Positions 35,984 through 48,700 of a stretch of 64,000 nucleotides of DNA are shown here, piece by piece. The first letter of the stretch is position 1. Each line of letters begins with the position of its first letter. The DNA comes from Epichloe hybrida. Its lineage: Eukaryota; Ascomycota; Sordariomycetes; Hypocreales; Clavicipitaceae. The notes under the pieces were generated by a model. It ran no database searches, was not told the DNA's origin, and saw only the letters and a list, made by a program, of their open reading frames with translations. Position numbers and translations under genes: made by a program. The stretch covers positions 1,240,001 through 1,304,000 of the forward strand of contig JAFEKR010000003.1 in the NCBI GenBank assembly GCA_019022495.1, read 5' to 3'.

Positions 35984-36857
35984 CTAATTAGTAGTTATCT
36001 CTATAAATACTATAAATTAGCAAGGTTCATAGAAGAGGTATTAGTATTAAGGACTTACCTTATGAAAGAGGAAGTGCTACTCTAAGATACTAAATATACT
36101 AAGGAAGAAGTATATTCTAGCTTTCCTTTTACCTTAAGTAACTATAACTAGCTCTATACTAAATCTAAGCTTATTAACTTAATTAAGGCCTAGTTAGTAA
36201 CTAACCTAACCTATCTTTATTTATTTAATTAGCGTGTCTATTACGTAAATAAACCCTTAGAAGCGTGTTTATTAAACGATTAAGGCCTAGTTAGTAACTA
36301 ACCTAACCTATTCTTAATTATTTAATTAAACTTACTAAGGGGCAAAGATAATAGCTTCACTTATAATCCTTTAAACCTTTATAATTTCTCTATTTCCTAT
36401 ACCTCTTAATTTACTACTAATATTATAGTAAAGCACTAAGATTAACTAGAAGGATCTAGAACCTAAGATATTCCTTTTGATTATAAACACACCTCCCTTA
36501 CTAAAGATATTAGAAGAGGAGTTAACCTATAAGTTATATCTTACCTCCTTAACTATATCTCCCCTGATTTACACTAGTATATTATATAACAAGCACTAGA
36601 GAATAAGGAATTATTTAATCTTAAAGTAAATACTACCCCTAAAGAACTTATAGCCTAGATTCTTATTAAGAAAGCAACCTATAAATATAAGAACCTATAC
36701 TTACAAACCTTATTTACTATCTTTAGTAATAACTTTAGAGGATAGAAATAAGAAATATTCTAAGTAGTAAATCCTAAAGCTATAAAGAGTCTTTAAGACT
36801 TTCTCTTCTTTAGCAGCGTTTATATAGACCTATAGAGTTACTATAAGATAGTAATCT
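35984..36857 (+). pseudogene. Copia B1 leader and first part of gag
   Basis: CTAATTAGTAGTTA follows the LTR as leader. Degenerate gag then runs to AATCT (36853-36857), the left target duplication of copia A. The corresponding uninterrupted sequence is on the minus strand of B2 at about 25960-26830. No fixed ATG is visible. Confidence 0.8.
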
Positions 36858-37681
36858 TGTTAAAAATAAGACTTATTTTTAGCCCTTTTCTAGTTAAAGA
36901 ACCTTCTTATTACTAGCTTGCTTTGCAAGTCTGACAGCTGCACTGCAGCTGTCAACGGTCGCGAGGGCAGCTATCAATGGCTGCGTCGCAGCTGTCAACA
37001 GCTGCGACCGACCGTGTGGATAACTAATTAGTTAATTGCGTTGTGGCTACAAGTGTAGCTACAACCACGCCACTAGTAATTAGGTAAGCTAGGGTGACGT
37101 AAGCTAGGGTGACGTAAGTAAGTTACCCTACATATAACTTACCCTATAGCTATCTTTAACAACGATTTTCTCTTTATCTAGAGGTCGTACAAAAGTTTCA
37201 CATATAGCAAATTGAAGCTTAAAGATAGGGCTTTCTCTTTATGCAAGGTTATTTTTTAGACCAAAAGTTAGTGCATACGGGTTGCTAGCTAGTATGGTAG
37301 TGAGTCGATTTTTTGGTTTTTGCATATAAATGAATTTTGCGGAAAATTAAAAGTGGCCCGTAAGACCCCGTTAGCGGCCCGGATCCACCAATACGGTCAG
37401 TAGGTCTATGAGAGGAAGAAGATCTTTTTAACTAGCTAGATAGCTAGTCCTCTTAACTAACAACAGCCGCATTGCTCGTACAACGTATCTAAAATCAATT
37501 CTATTGCTTTATAAGATATTATAAAAGTAATCTAAATTGAATTCTATTAGTTAATAACTGCCACAACCTTCCGTTGCGTTGCGTTGATTGATTTAACGTT
37601 GCAGCCCTATTAGTCCCCAACCGTAGAGCTTACACCCATACAGCTGTTGCCAGCTGGCAACTAGCTCCCTATATTTCAATA
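36858..37681 (+). repeat. 5' LTR of copia A
   Basis: Starts TGTTAAAAATAAGACTTA and ends ATATTTCAATA. It contains the 21-bp palindrome 36933-36953 (GACAGCTGCA, C, TGCAGCTGTC), a GGTCGC/GCGACC pair (36958-36963 with 37004-37009), and a repeated GCTAGGGTGACGTAA at about 37087-37117. Sampled differences from the 3' LTR are C/T and G/A at CpA or TpG sites. Confidence 0.95.
36933..36953. repeat. 21-bp palindrome in LTR A
   Basis: Ten-base arms around a single C. It is identical in the 3' LTR at 43239-43259, although bases nearby differ between the two LTRs. Confidence 0.85.
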
Positions 37682-37698
37682 GGTTATAAGCCCGGCTC
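37682..37698 (+). other. Primer-binding site, half initiator-tRNA type
   Basis: The bases directly after the LTR, GGTTATAAGCCCGGCTC, differ by one G-to-A change from GGTTATGAGCCC, the complement of the anticodon stem-loop of initiator tRNA-Met (GGGCTCATAACC). Drosophila copia and yeast Ty5 are primed by a half tRNA cut in this loop. The match beyond the first 12 bases is partial. Confidence 0.7.
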
Positions 37699-37738
37699 TA
37701 TCACTATAGATTCCTTTTAGGTCACTTTGTGTACAATT

Positions 37739-37978
37739 ACAGAAGACTTCCCTTCTATAAAAAAGGAAGGACCTGCGAGAAAGAAGTTTTTTCCCTTCTA
37801 TAAAAAGGAATCAATTATGGCTACAGAAGACTTCCCTTCTATAAAAAAGGAAGGATCCGCGAGATAGAAGCTTTTTCCCTTCTATAAAAAGGAATAAATT
37901 TCAAATACAGAAGACTTCCCTTCTATAAAAAAGGAAGGACCCGCGAGATAGAAGCTTTTCCCTTCTATAAAAAGGAAA
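37739..37978 (+). repeat. Three tandem 84-bp in-frame repeats at the start of gag A
   Basis: Units start at 37739, 37823 and 37907, a constant period of 84 bp (28 codons). Each reads TEDFPSIKKEG, then AR, then a second FPFYKKE-type half, so each unit also contains an internal TTCCCTTCTATAAAAA duplication. Two units have TAG where the first has AAG, and one TAA occurs between units. The frame is that of the downstream polyprotein. Confidence 0.9.
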
Positions 37979-40900
37979 ATAGATACTAAAGGAAAGGGAA
38001 AGGGACCTATTATCCCTAACCCTAGTGCGCAAGAGGTTCTAAATAACCAGCTAAAAAAGCAGGCTATTAAGCAACAAGCAACTATAGACCAGTTATTAGA
38101 GAAGCTAGAAAGCCTATCTATAACTGTAAATAGTCGTATGGAGGGTGTGGAATCTAATAAGCCTACTAGTTAGCAGCAAGATCAGCAGCCTATTCAAGAA
38201 AATCAAGCTAAATCTAGCTCTGTACAAGCAACCTTTAATAATTCAATTATTAAGGAATTTAATAAAAGGGTTTATAGTTTTCCAGAGACTACTAGGCTTA
38301 AAGGAGCCGAAAATTTCGAACAATGGAAACAAGCCCTAACTATCTAATTTAGAGCTTTAGGCATGCCTAATTTTCTAGATAATCCGGAGAGTTCTAGGGC
38401 GCTAGGGGATCCAGATCAAGCTATTATCCTTATGTTACTAAGGGATAGTTGTACAGAAGGACCCCAAGCCGCTATAACTTAGCAAAAATCACCTGAAGAA
38501 GCCTATAATTTACTTGTAAGGCAATATTCACATAGCGTTGAAATCCAGAGGGGGTCCCTATATTCAGAATTTCATAACCTGAATTTTCAAGAGTTTAAGG
38601 GGACTCTAGAGTCCTTTAATGCAGTCTTTAATAATCTACTAGCTAGATTATCGATTTCAGGGGTCCTAATTGCTCCGATAGATCAGGTTAATCAATATCT
38701 TCAATCCCTAAAATCAACCTTCCCTCAGTAGGCTGAGAGGCAACGATTCAGCATGCGCACGAATAGGGCTATAGGGGCTCCCCTAGAAGCCCTAAATCTT
38801 CAATTTTTAATGGCAGACCTTCTAGCAGAACAGAGGGATAAGTTATCTACGGTATCTAAAGCCCTGAATTATAGGGCTAAAAACCTTGAAAAGGGTGCCA
38901 AAGAAAAAGAAAAGGCCCCTAAGGATCAGAAGAAGAAAGGAGGCTCTGAAGAAAATAAGGGCTCTTCTAATTCTAATTCTTCTTCTAATAAGAAGAAGAA
39001 GAAGAAGCAAAAAGGTTAAAAATCAGATAAAAAGGATAATAAAGAGACCTCTAGAGAGGGATCTTTTATGCTAGGAAATTACAACCTTTCTAACGGTGCT
39101 CTTAAACCGTACAAGAAGCCTAGCCTTCATAAGACTAGTTATAAGAGCTCTAGTGATAGTAGCTCTGATTCTAGCTCTAGTGAATCGGATGATGAAAATC
39201 AAGAAATTAAAACCTTGAATGGTTTTAATTATTACAGCAAAGACATGAAAAAGGCCTTATTATATAATACAGGTTTAACTATACATATTGTTAATTCTAG
39301 GGAGGTCTTTAGGGATTATACCCCCTATAAAAAGGGGGAATCCGACCCTATTATAACTAGTGGTGGCCCTATTTACGCTAAGGGTCACGGTAGTGCTGTT
39401 TTTGAGGTCCTATATCAGAAAAATCCAGCTAAATATAGGACCTTAGTGCTTAAAGATGCGCTATATTTTCCTCAGCTTGATATTAATATAGTTAGTGGAC
39501 TTACGCACTATATATCTGGTGGTTGCCTTATAAAAAACCTACTTTATCTTAAAGATAGGTCTCTTATTGCAACCTTAGATATAGAAAAACATGGTTTTTT
39601 CTTCCACGTTAAAAACCAATCTACGCCTAAGTTATCTAAAGGGCCCTGTAATAATTCGCATTATATCCGACCTTTTACCTACGCCGCTTTTAAGGGTCAT
39701 AGCTATCCGATTAGCTACCCTATAGAGGTTCAAATTCCCTCTAAAAAGCCGGATTAGGCTTCTGATTTAGACGAAATCGACGAAAATGATGATGATATTA
39801 AAGAAATCGTACGGGATGATTTAGGGGAATTAGTCCCTTCTTCTTCGCCTATAGCCCCAGGTTAGGTCCCTTATAAATCTAAGGAAATAGATTTAGGGGT
39901 GTTAGAGGGCCCTAGTGGAGGAAAAGGGTCCCTAATACCTCTCCAAGAGGCCTGTGGTTCTCAAGGGGCCCAGCAGGGGACTAGTGAAGAGGGCCCTAGT
40001 CTAGATCCTAATTCAGACCCTAAGGATCTTCAATATCAACGGTTGTTAGAACTAGCTAGCCTATGGCATGTACGATTAGGGCACCTAGGTCTTCCTTTGC
40101 TAAAGAAAACTAGCCTTATAACTAAAGGAATCCCTGATTTTTCTAAAATTAAGGATAAGGATTTTAGATGTATTGCTTGTGATCAATCTAAGGCAGTTAG
40201 AAGACCTAGGAAGTTAGCTATCCCTGACCCCCCTAGAGCTCTAGATCGAATAGAGGGGGATACGCTAAAAATCAGTCCTACGCCGTACAATAAACAGTCA
40301 ATTTGCTTATTTTTAGTTGATCGAAAGACTAGATATAAGTGGGTTATCTTATTACCTAATAAGGAAGGCCCAACTGTTTATAAGGCTATCAAAGGCTTCT
40401 TCAGAGGGCTTAAAAATCAACTAGGTCAATATCCTAGGCACCTTCACTTCGATGGGGGCTAGGAAATCGATTCTAGTTATCAAGCTTAGTTGAATTCTAA
40501 AGGGATCAAATTTACGACTTCTAGTCCCTATATCCATGAGCAAAATGGATTAGTAGAACGTTTAATTCGTACTATTCTAGATCGATTAAGGGCTACTATC
40601 CAGTGGGCAAAATTACCGTTATTTTTATGGTGTTTTGTATTACCTGCAGTTGTTAACCTAGTTAATATAACTGCTAATACCACTAAGAATGAAAGCCCTA
40701 AACAGCTGCTATCTAGGGAGCTAAATCAGCCTTATACAACTAATATTAGTAGTATTAGAGCTATAGGATCTCACTGTGAGATTCTAATCCCCCTAGAAAA
40801 ACGACCTAAAGCCCAGAAGTTAGCAGCTAGGACTATCCCTAGAAGACTTTTAGCTACACTAGGTTCCAACACCTACCTAGTGTACATCCCCTCTAAAAGG

Positions 40901-42955
40901 CTAGTTATAAAGACTAGCTTTATTAAGATTATAGAACCTATAGGCCCTATTTCTAAAGGCTTACCTAGGATTTCTATAGGGGATAACCCTTTAGAGGGGG
41001 AAAATGATCTAGAAAATGAAAATCAACAATATCTAGACTAAGGTTCAAAGGATTATCCTATAGACAACATAGGTATCCCTGTAGGTCAAGAAAAAACACC
41101 TATAGGCCCCGAAGAACCCCCTAAAGGCTTAATTCCAGCAGATCCCATACAGGCGCAGCCTATAACTCAACCAGGAAATCAGATTTCGACTTCGGACCTC
41201 GATTTTGACAAAATTATCAATTTCGACCCTAATATTAACCCTATAGATGTTGATATTAGTTCCCCTTCTTCTCTAGATTTCATAAAAGAAATCTGCTTTA
41301 AGGTATGGGAGAAGCTAAAGGAAAAGAATCCTATTAGCCCTGAGCCTAAGACCTGGAAGCAGGCTATATCTAGCCCTAAAAGGGATAAATAGATAGAAGC
41401 TACGTACAAGGAATACGAATAGCTTCTAAAGGCTAGTACTTTTAAATTTATAAGGAAAGATCAAATCCCTAAGGGCCGAAAAGTACTAAAGAATAGGCTT
41501 GTTTATAAGCTTAAAAAGGATAAAGAAAATAATCCTTTAAAATATAAGGCTCGACTCGTTGCTAAGGGATTTATGCAAATTAAAGGCCTAGATTACCTAG
41601 AGACCTTCGCTGCCACAAGCATTCCCCCTAGCTAGAGGATTTTACTAGCCCTAGCAGCTTAGAATAACTAGGAAATCGAACAAATCGATTTTATAGGAGC
41701 TTTTCTTAATAGTAAGCTACAATAACAGATTTATATAGTTATTCCGGAAGGGTTTATTGAATTCCTTAAGGCAAATCCTAAACTAGCTAAATTAGCTAGA
41801 AGTTTTGGCTGGAAACCTTCTAAAGATCAAGTAATTTTATTATAGAAGTCTTTATATAGCCTAAAACAAAGCTCAAGGGAATGGCAATAAGCGCTAATAT
41901 TAGTGCTTAAATCCCTAGGATTTAACCCTTTAATATCTGACCTAGCTATCTTCTTCAATCCTTTAACCAAAACCTTCGTTATTACGTACGTTGATGACTA
42001 TCTTCTAATTAGACCGGATTTATCTTATATCCAAAGGCTTAAAAAGGAACTTTATAAAGTCTATCCAATAGAAGATAGGGGGCCTGCTGAATTCTTCTTA
42101 GGGGTTCAAATCATACGAGATAGGCCTAATAGAATACTAAAAATTCATTAATCTTAGTATATATTAGAAGCCTTAAAATAATTTAATATGCTAGATAGTA
42201 AGCCTATTAGCATACCTCTTCAGCCAGGCGTTTTAGCTACGCAGACAACTAAGCTTTTAATAGCTAGCGAAATCAAGCTTTATCAGTGCATTATAGGGAC
42301 TATAATATACCTAATGTTGCTTACAAGGCCTGATACAGCTTTTACGCTACAGTGGTTATCTACTATACTAGCTAGCCCTTATATAGAACACCTAAAAGCA
42401 GCTAAAAATCTGCTAAGGTATCTATTAGGGACTAGATTCCTTGCTATTATCTATAGGGGAGACCCTAAAGGTTTAGTTAGCAAAAGCCTAATAGGTTATT
42501 ACAATAGTGATTTTGCAGGGGATAAAAAGACCTCAAAATCAACCTATGCTTATCTATTTAAGCTAGCTGGCGGACCTATTAGCTGGAAATCAAAGAAAGC
42601 TAGTACAATAGCTCTATTAACACTAGAAGCTAAAGCTAATGCTATCTGCGAGACCTTCCGGGAGCTTCAGTGGCTTCAGGGCTTATTTAAGGAGCTAAAA
42701 ACCCCTATTTCTCCCCCTATCCAGATATATTGCGATAATTAAGGCACTATAACTACTGCTTATAACCCTGCTTTACATAGTTATACAAAGCATACATTAC
42801 TAAAGTTTAACTATATTAGGCAACAGGTTTTAGAGGGTTTAGCTAAGATCAAATATCTAGATACGAAGTTAATGCCTGCAGATAGTCTTACGAAACCTCT
42901 TTCTAGACCTCTTTATTAGGCTTTTATTAAGCTTTTAGGGCTTAATAATTATTAA
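37739..42955 (+). pseudogene. Copia A gag-pol polyprotein, one frame with about 30 stops
   Basis: One frame of about 1739 codons ends at TAA 42953-42955 (GLNNY). Order: tandem repeats; gag (about 38000-38900); a Lys/Ser-rich linker with no visible CCHC knuckle (38900-39020); protease with DTG changed to NTG (39266-39274); an HHCC zinc region with His 40067 and 40082 and Cys 40169 and 40178; integrase with all three catalytic codons kept (Asp 40259, Asp 40451, Glu 40556, spacing D64-D35-E); RT with intact YVDD (41987-41998); RNase H with NSDFAGD and a YCDN block (to about 42740). About thirty TAG/TAA codons replace Gln or Trp. No frameshift is needed. The start is uncertain; the first ATG in frame with the repeats is at 37817. 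The product would be processed by its own protease. Confidence 0.93.
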
Positions 42956-43151
42956 ACTAATAACTAATTCCCTTCAACAGGGAACTAAAAACAACGTCAA
43001 AAAGGGAGCTATATTTAACAATAGCTAGGAATTCAAAAAGGGGGGTCTTTTATTTTTTCCTGTTTTTCCCTTTTATCTATTATCATCAAAAGTTGTTGTT
43101 TTTCCCCTATAGTCTCTTTGTACACTTCTAATTGCTTTAAATGTAATTCTT

Positions 43152-43163
43152 TTGTAAAGGGGG
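43152..43163 (+). other. Polypurine tract of copia A
   Basis: TTTGTAAAGGGGG immediately before the 3' LTR. The 42956-43163 interval is the 3' untranslated region. Confidence 0.85.
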
Positions 43164-43987
43164 TGTTAAAAATAAGACTTATTTTTAGCCCTTTTCTAGT
43201 TAAAGAACCTTCTTATTACTAGCTTGCTTTGCAAGTCTGACAGCTGCACTGCAGCTGTCAACGGTCGCGAGGGCAGCTATTAATGGCTGCGTCGCAGCTG
43301 TTAACAGCTGCGACCGACCGTATGGATAACTAATTAGTCAATTGCGTTGTGGCTACAAGTGTAGCTATAACCACGCCACTAGTAATTAGGTAAGCTAGGG
43401 TGACGTAAGCTAGGGTGACGTAAGCAGGTTACCCTACACATAACTTACCCTATAGTTATCTTTAACAACGATTTTCTCTTTATCTAGAGGTCGTACAAAA
43501 GTTTCACATATAGCAAATTAAAGCTTAAAGATAAGGCTTTCTCTTTATGCAAGGTTATTTTTTGGACTAAAAGTTAGTGCATACGGGTTGCTAGCTAGTA
43601 TAGTAGTGAGTTAATTTTTTGGTTTTTGCATACAAATGAATTTTGCGGAAAATCAAAAGTGGCCCGTAAGACCCCGTTAGCGGCCCGGATCCACCGATAC
43701 GGTCAGTAGGTCTATGAGAGGAAGAAGATCTTTTCAACTAGCTAGATAGCCAGTCCTCTCAACCAACAACAGCCGCATTGCTTGTACAACGTATCTAAAA
43801 TCAATTCTATTGCTTTATAAGATATCATAAAAGTGATCTAAATTGAATTCTATTAGTTAATAACTGCCATAACCTTCCGTTGCGTTGCGTTGATTGATTT
43901 AACGTTGCAGCCCTATTGGTCCCCGACCGTAGAGCTTGCACCCGTACAGCTGTTGCCAGCTGGCAACTAGCTCCCTATATTTCAATA
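43164..43987 (+). repeat. 3' LTR of copia A
   Basis: 824 bp, aligned end to end with 36858-37681 without a gap that I can see. It ends TTCAATA, as the 5' copy does, then AATCT (43988-43992). Confidence 0.95.
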
Positions 43988-43992
43988 AATCT

Positions 43993-45130
43993 TACTTAAA
44001 GATATTATTAACTATAATAGATTCCGTGACTAGAAAGAAGTAAAAATACAGGAAGTTACTAGGAAGTATTCCCCCTTTAAAAGGCAAATAGCGGAGAAGG
44101 ACTTCTATAAAGACCTCCTTCCTATTAGTATTCTTTCTTTTAGAGATTAACTAAAGTAACTAATTGCTTTATGTTATCCCTAATCCCCTTAACTACTATA
44201 ATTACTCCTGTTCTATTCCTAAATTCTATTATACTAATCCCTAAGCATGCTAAGTGTAAGGTAAAGGCGTAATAGTAAAGGCAATCCCCCTATTACAAGC
44301 CCTTAACTATAACCCTAGACCCCTCTTGTTTCCCCTCCTATAATAAGGCACTATAATCCCCCTCTATAATCTAGGACTATAGTATCTTTTCTATGAGATT
44401 TAATTATCCCTATTTCCCCTTAGGAGATAGGCTAACCCTTATTAAAGTAACTACTTAATCTTAATAAATTCTATAGTAATAAGAGCATTAAGTATAGCAC
44501 TAGGGAGTATAATGTTTTTAACATTAAGCTCTTAACCTATTAAAGGAAGTATAAGATACTAGGAATTATATAAGAATAGTTAGGCTATGGTTTTAAGTTT
44601 ATACTAAAAGGAAGACCTCTATAGTACTTCTTAGAGAACCTTTTAGGCTAAGGAGACCCCTAAGATCTCCTAACTCTTATCCGTAGGATTAGGCAGAAGT
44701 TCAAGATAGATAATACGTATTAAAAGAACCGTTTGTTATAGGGAAGATTATAACTGCTTATGATTATCTAAGAGAACCCTAGTAAATTAAAGATTAAGTG
44801 CTTTAAAGACCTTATAACAAAACTTTTAAATCTCTAAAGGGTAAATCCTTATGGATCCTAGTTGGAATTAGACCTCCGCAGTTAGATTCTAAATGCCTGC
44901 AAAGGAATCCTAGAATGTAGGGCTTATATTATTAATCCTCCCGTTAACCTCTAACGCTTTTACGAATGGATAAGGATGTTAATTAGCAAATCTAAAGCTT
45001 TAATTAATTAGTAGTAGTTCCCTATAGAAGCTAGCACTAAGGAACACTTTTAAACTAACTATAAGTATAATAGAAAAGGTAAGGAAGCCTAGTATAGTTA
45101 ATCTTTATTAAAGAGTAAGCCTTAATGCTT
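43993..45130 (+). pseudogene. Copia B1 gag, second part
   Basis: Resumes B1 after copia A (TACTTAAAGATATTATTAAC). Degenerate capsid-like frame. The whole stretch pairs with the minus strand of B2 (25985 down to about 24850). Stops are TAA/TAG. Confidence 0.8.
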
Positions 45131-48100
45131 AAAAAAGTGTTATATATGCGGCAAAGAAGGTTATTAGTTAACTAAACACTTAGATAAGGACTAGAAGAAG
45201 GCATTCTAATAATTTAAGAATTACTCTTGCACGGACTTAATAGCTTCTTTATATAATGCGTTCCTAATATAGTATAAAGGTAATGATAATCCTGAATTAG
45301 CTAAGGATAATGATATTAACTAATACCTAATAGAACTTAGTTTTAGTAAAGAAGATAGTAATAGCTAAGTGCCTATAAGCTTCTTTACATATAGGACTAC
45401 CTATAATAGCTATGTAACTACTAAGATTCTTACTAGTAAAGTAATGACTTATGCTCTAGTTAAGAAGGATTTATTTAATCTTTAGGAACTAGATAAGGCA
45501 CTAAGCGTATTTACACTTAAAGGATAATATTTATCCGGAACCTTTAAAGGCATTATAGCTAACATAAGTGCTGCGGGATGTTCATTAGTAGGCTACCCTT
45601 AATTCTTAGCTCTATAAAGTGTAATGCTAACTGTCACGCTTAATAAGTTAGATGCTAGGAAGATAAAGATTAAATTCAGCCCTAGAGAACTAATTAAGGC
45701 ACTTAGATTAATTAAAGTGCTAACTCTATTTAGAATTATTCTCTTTTAGGTAATCCTTATAAACACTCCCTTTCTCTTATACCTTAATAATATAACTTAC
45801 CTAAAGATTAATTTTTACATATTAGAGAATGTTCTATAGTAAGGGAATATTAAGGTTTCTATTATATATAAATAGGGGCACGCATAGATACTTCTTAATA
45901 AAGAAGAAAGTGTTACTTAGAGTTATCTTATAGAGATTAAGCTTTACTAATTATATTAACGCTTCAGACACCCTTTAGTTTAATATCTTTATGATTTGCT
46001 ATATAAATTAGGGCATAAGGTTAAGTTTAAAGCTATTAAGAAACTAACTAAGGTTTGCTAGCAGTGCTAATTACACGCGAATAGCCCACATTAGTTTAAA
46101 TTCACTCTTTAGGATAAATATACCTATAATTACGAAATCATTATAGACATTATATATCTTAATAGTAACCGCCCTATTCTACAAGTTATTAATATAGCTA
46201 TATCCTTTAATACAGCTAGATTTATTAAAGATATCTCTATAAAGACCACGTAGGAAGCACTTTATCTTTACTAAATTAATATCTATCTAGGCCCCCTGGA
46301 TTTAATTATTATAGATGCTAGAATAACCTTTAGAGGCAAGGAATTTAAGTAGCTTACGTTATTAATAGTAATTAAGATTAAAGATATCCCTATTAAGGCT
46401 CACTATAGTATTAGTAAGGTTAAGCAATATTACAGGCCGCTCTAAAGAGCCTATAATATTATCTAATGGGAATACCTAACAACGCCAGAGCCTATGGCAT
46501 TGCAAATGGTAGTCAAAGCTATAAATAACACCGTAAGGTTAAATAGTCTTATGCTAATAGTCCTTATTTTTAGCGCATATCCTCGCATAGTTAAGGAATT
46601 ACCTCTATCACTAGATATCACATAGCAAGCCCTTATAATCTAACTAGCAATAAAGGAAGTTAAGCGTATTTATACCTAGTAGAAAGTTAGTAATGCCCTT
46701 ACTACAAGGAATAGTCCTAATACCTTTACAACCATTAACCTCCTACTAGAATTACTTATATACGTGTAGCGTAAAGGTAAAGGATAGGCAGGCCCCTATA
46801 AGCTATTAGCTATAGAGAGTAAGACCTACACTCTTAAGCTCCCTTAAGGCCCTAAGGCCTTTAGATTAATATCTATTAGGCCTTTTTATAAAGATCCTAA
46901 TAAAGAGAGACCTCCTAAGAGCATAGATAACTAAGATACCTCCCTATAGCCTATAGCTACCCCTCCTACTAATCCCCTAAGGTAAGGACCTAGAAGACCT
47001 TAGAAGAACCCCCTTATTATTATATCTAATATTAATTACGCAGATTAAATAAAAGACAAGACTAATGTCTTTCTATTAGCTAAGGAAAGCTCTAACCTTA
47101 AACTTATAATCTAATTACATAAGGAAGGAATTATTAAGACCCCTAGTAAACCCTTTAAGCTATCCACTAAAGCTAAGATTAATTCTCTAATTAAATAAGG
47201 CGTGTTTAAATTTATTAAGTATAATAAAAGAGAGTATAATAGAGTTCAAATTTTCAATTCCTATATTATTAACAAGGTAAAAGGCAAGATAACAGATTCG
47301 TACAAGAAGTTAAGGCTTGTGATCTAAGGTTATAGTAATGAGGAGAAGCTAGTAATCCTCACATAGGCCCTAATAATCTAGCGAGCTAGCTAGCGATTAA
47401 TCCTTGTAATAGTACCTATGTTATTATTACTAGGCCTTATCCTCTAGCTTCGTAACATTACATAGGCCTATGTGTAAGCACGAACGCTTCTTAGTTATAT
47501 AATCCTAGCCCGAATCCCTATCTAAATCTATTACCTATACCCTATAGGTATAATAATATAAGTAATTAAGCCTCTATATAGTATTATAAAAGCTAGCACC
47601 TACTAGTAGGTAATGTATTATTATTACTATAGAGAAATACTCTAGATAATAACCTCTACGTTTAACCTATGCCTGCTTATAACGACAAAGGAGAACCTAA
47701 CCTTTGTGTATATAGGGATGTAGATAGATAATATAATTAGACTATCTAACTGTGAGTTCTCTTAATAAGAGGAAGATTAATTAAAAGCCGCTTCTTTTAT
47801 TACTAAACCAAAGTAAATCCTTTTTATAGGGAACCTACTAACCTTTAATAGTAGCATTATTACTCTTGAAAATAATATAATTACGCTAAGGTAAAAGGGC
47901 TAGAGTAGAAAGCTTTAGTTAATCCCGCTAACTAATTTAAAACAGGTATATATAGAATAATAAGCTTAAGGCGCGTACATTACCTTAATTTACTAACCTA
48001 AAGCCTGCTTTAACCTCTCTGTTACTATATAACACTAAGAGCTATTACCTTAAGATATAAAAAGCCTAAACTAACGGATTTAATAGTAAATTAATAATCT

Positions 48101-48700
48101 AAGCTAAGGATTAAGGTTTATACTATTTAATCTTAAAAAGGCAAAGCTTTTTGTATTTATAAATGGATTATTTGCTAATAACTAGGACCTTACTTCCTAG
48201 CTAGGCTATGTGCTTATCCTAGCTAGTGAAGTCTAAGAGGAAAGTACCTTTATAATCTAAGGTAATACTATATACTATAGCTTTACTAAGAGCAAGAGAG
48301 TTATAAGAAGTGTGCTTACCTCTGAGATCTATAGTATGGTTACTAGTGCTAATATAGCTTACGTGGTCTTAATAACGCTTAGGTTAATTACTTATTAATT
48401 GAACCTCCCTACGATTCCTGTTGTTATTTATACTAATTTGTACTCTTTATATAAATACCTTATTAAGCTTAGTACTATAAAGGAGAAGCGTCTTATAATT
48501 AACATTATAGCCCTTTGTTAATCATATAAGTAATAAGAGATCTGCGAGATTAGATGGATTGATAGGAATGATAACCTTGCTAATGTATTTATAAAGGCAT
48601 TGCTAAATAAGGCATTTAAGAGGTTTATTATGAGTAATAAGGTGACTATTAGGATAGAAGGGTAGGTTACGCGATTATAACGTTTGTGTTAATCTAACGA
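45131..48700 (+). pseudogene. Copia B1 zinc knuckle, protease, integrase, RT, RNase H
   Basis: The CCHC knuckle at 45138-45179 reads CYICGKEGY, with its first His changed to Tyr. The protease active site near 45559-45580 has decayed to NISAAGC. The integrase has an RFRHPL block (about 45963), TKVC and QLHA-type zinc residues, a first catalytic Asp in IIIDII (about 46140), Asp in IIIDA (about 46305) and SISKVK (about 46410), where the catalytic Glu is Lys. RT (about 47100-47780) has PLYSIIKASTY and CLLITT blocks. RNase H (about 48100-48640) ends in EIRWIDRNDNLANVFIKAL, the copia ADxxTK ending. Trp and Gln codons are stops. Confidence 0.88.

Larger units (their letters stand above)
36858..43987 (+). 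mobile_element. Complete Ty1/copia element A, the least decayed element
   Basis: 7130 bp, LTRs of exactly 824 bp at both ends, target duplication AATCT (36853-36857 and 43988-43992). Internal order is primer site, in-frame repeats, gag, protease, integrase, RT, RNase H, polypurine tract. Gag and pol share one reading frame. It inserted into gag of B1. CpA and TpG are far commoner here than in the surrounding elements, so it was mutated less or arrived later. It belongs to a copia group different from B, C and D. Confidence 0.95.

Noticed and set aside
37739..37978. CRISPR-like array
   Set aside because: The repeats are contiguous with an 84-bp period and in frame with gag; there are no spacers.
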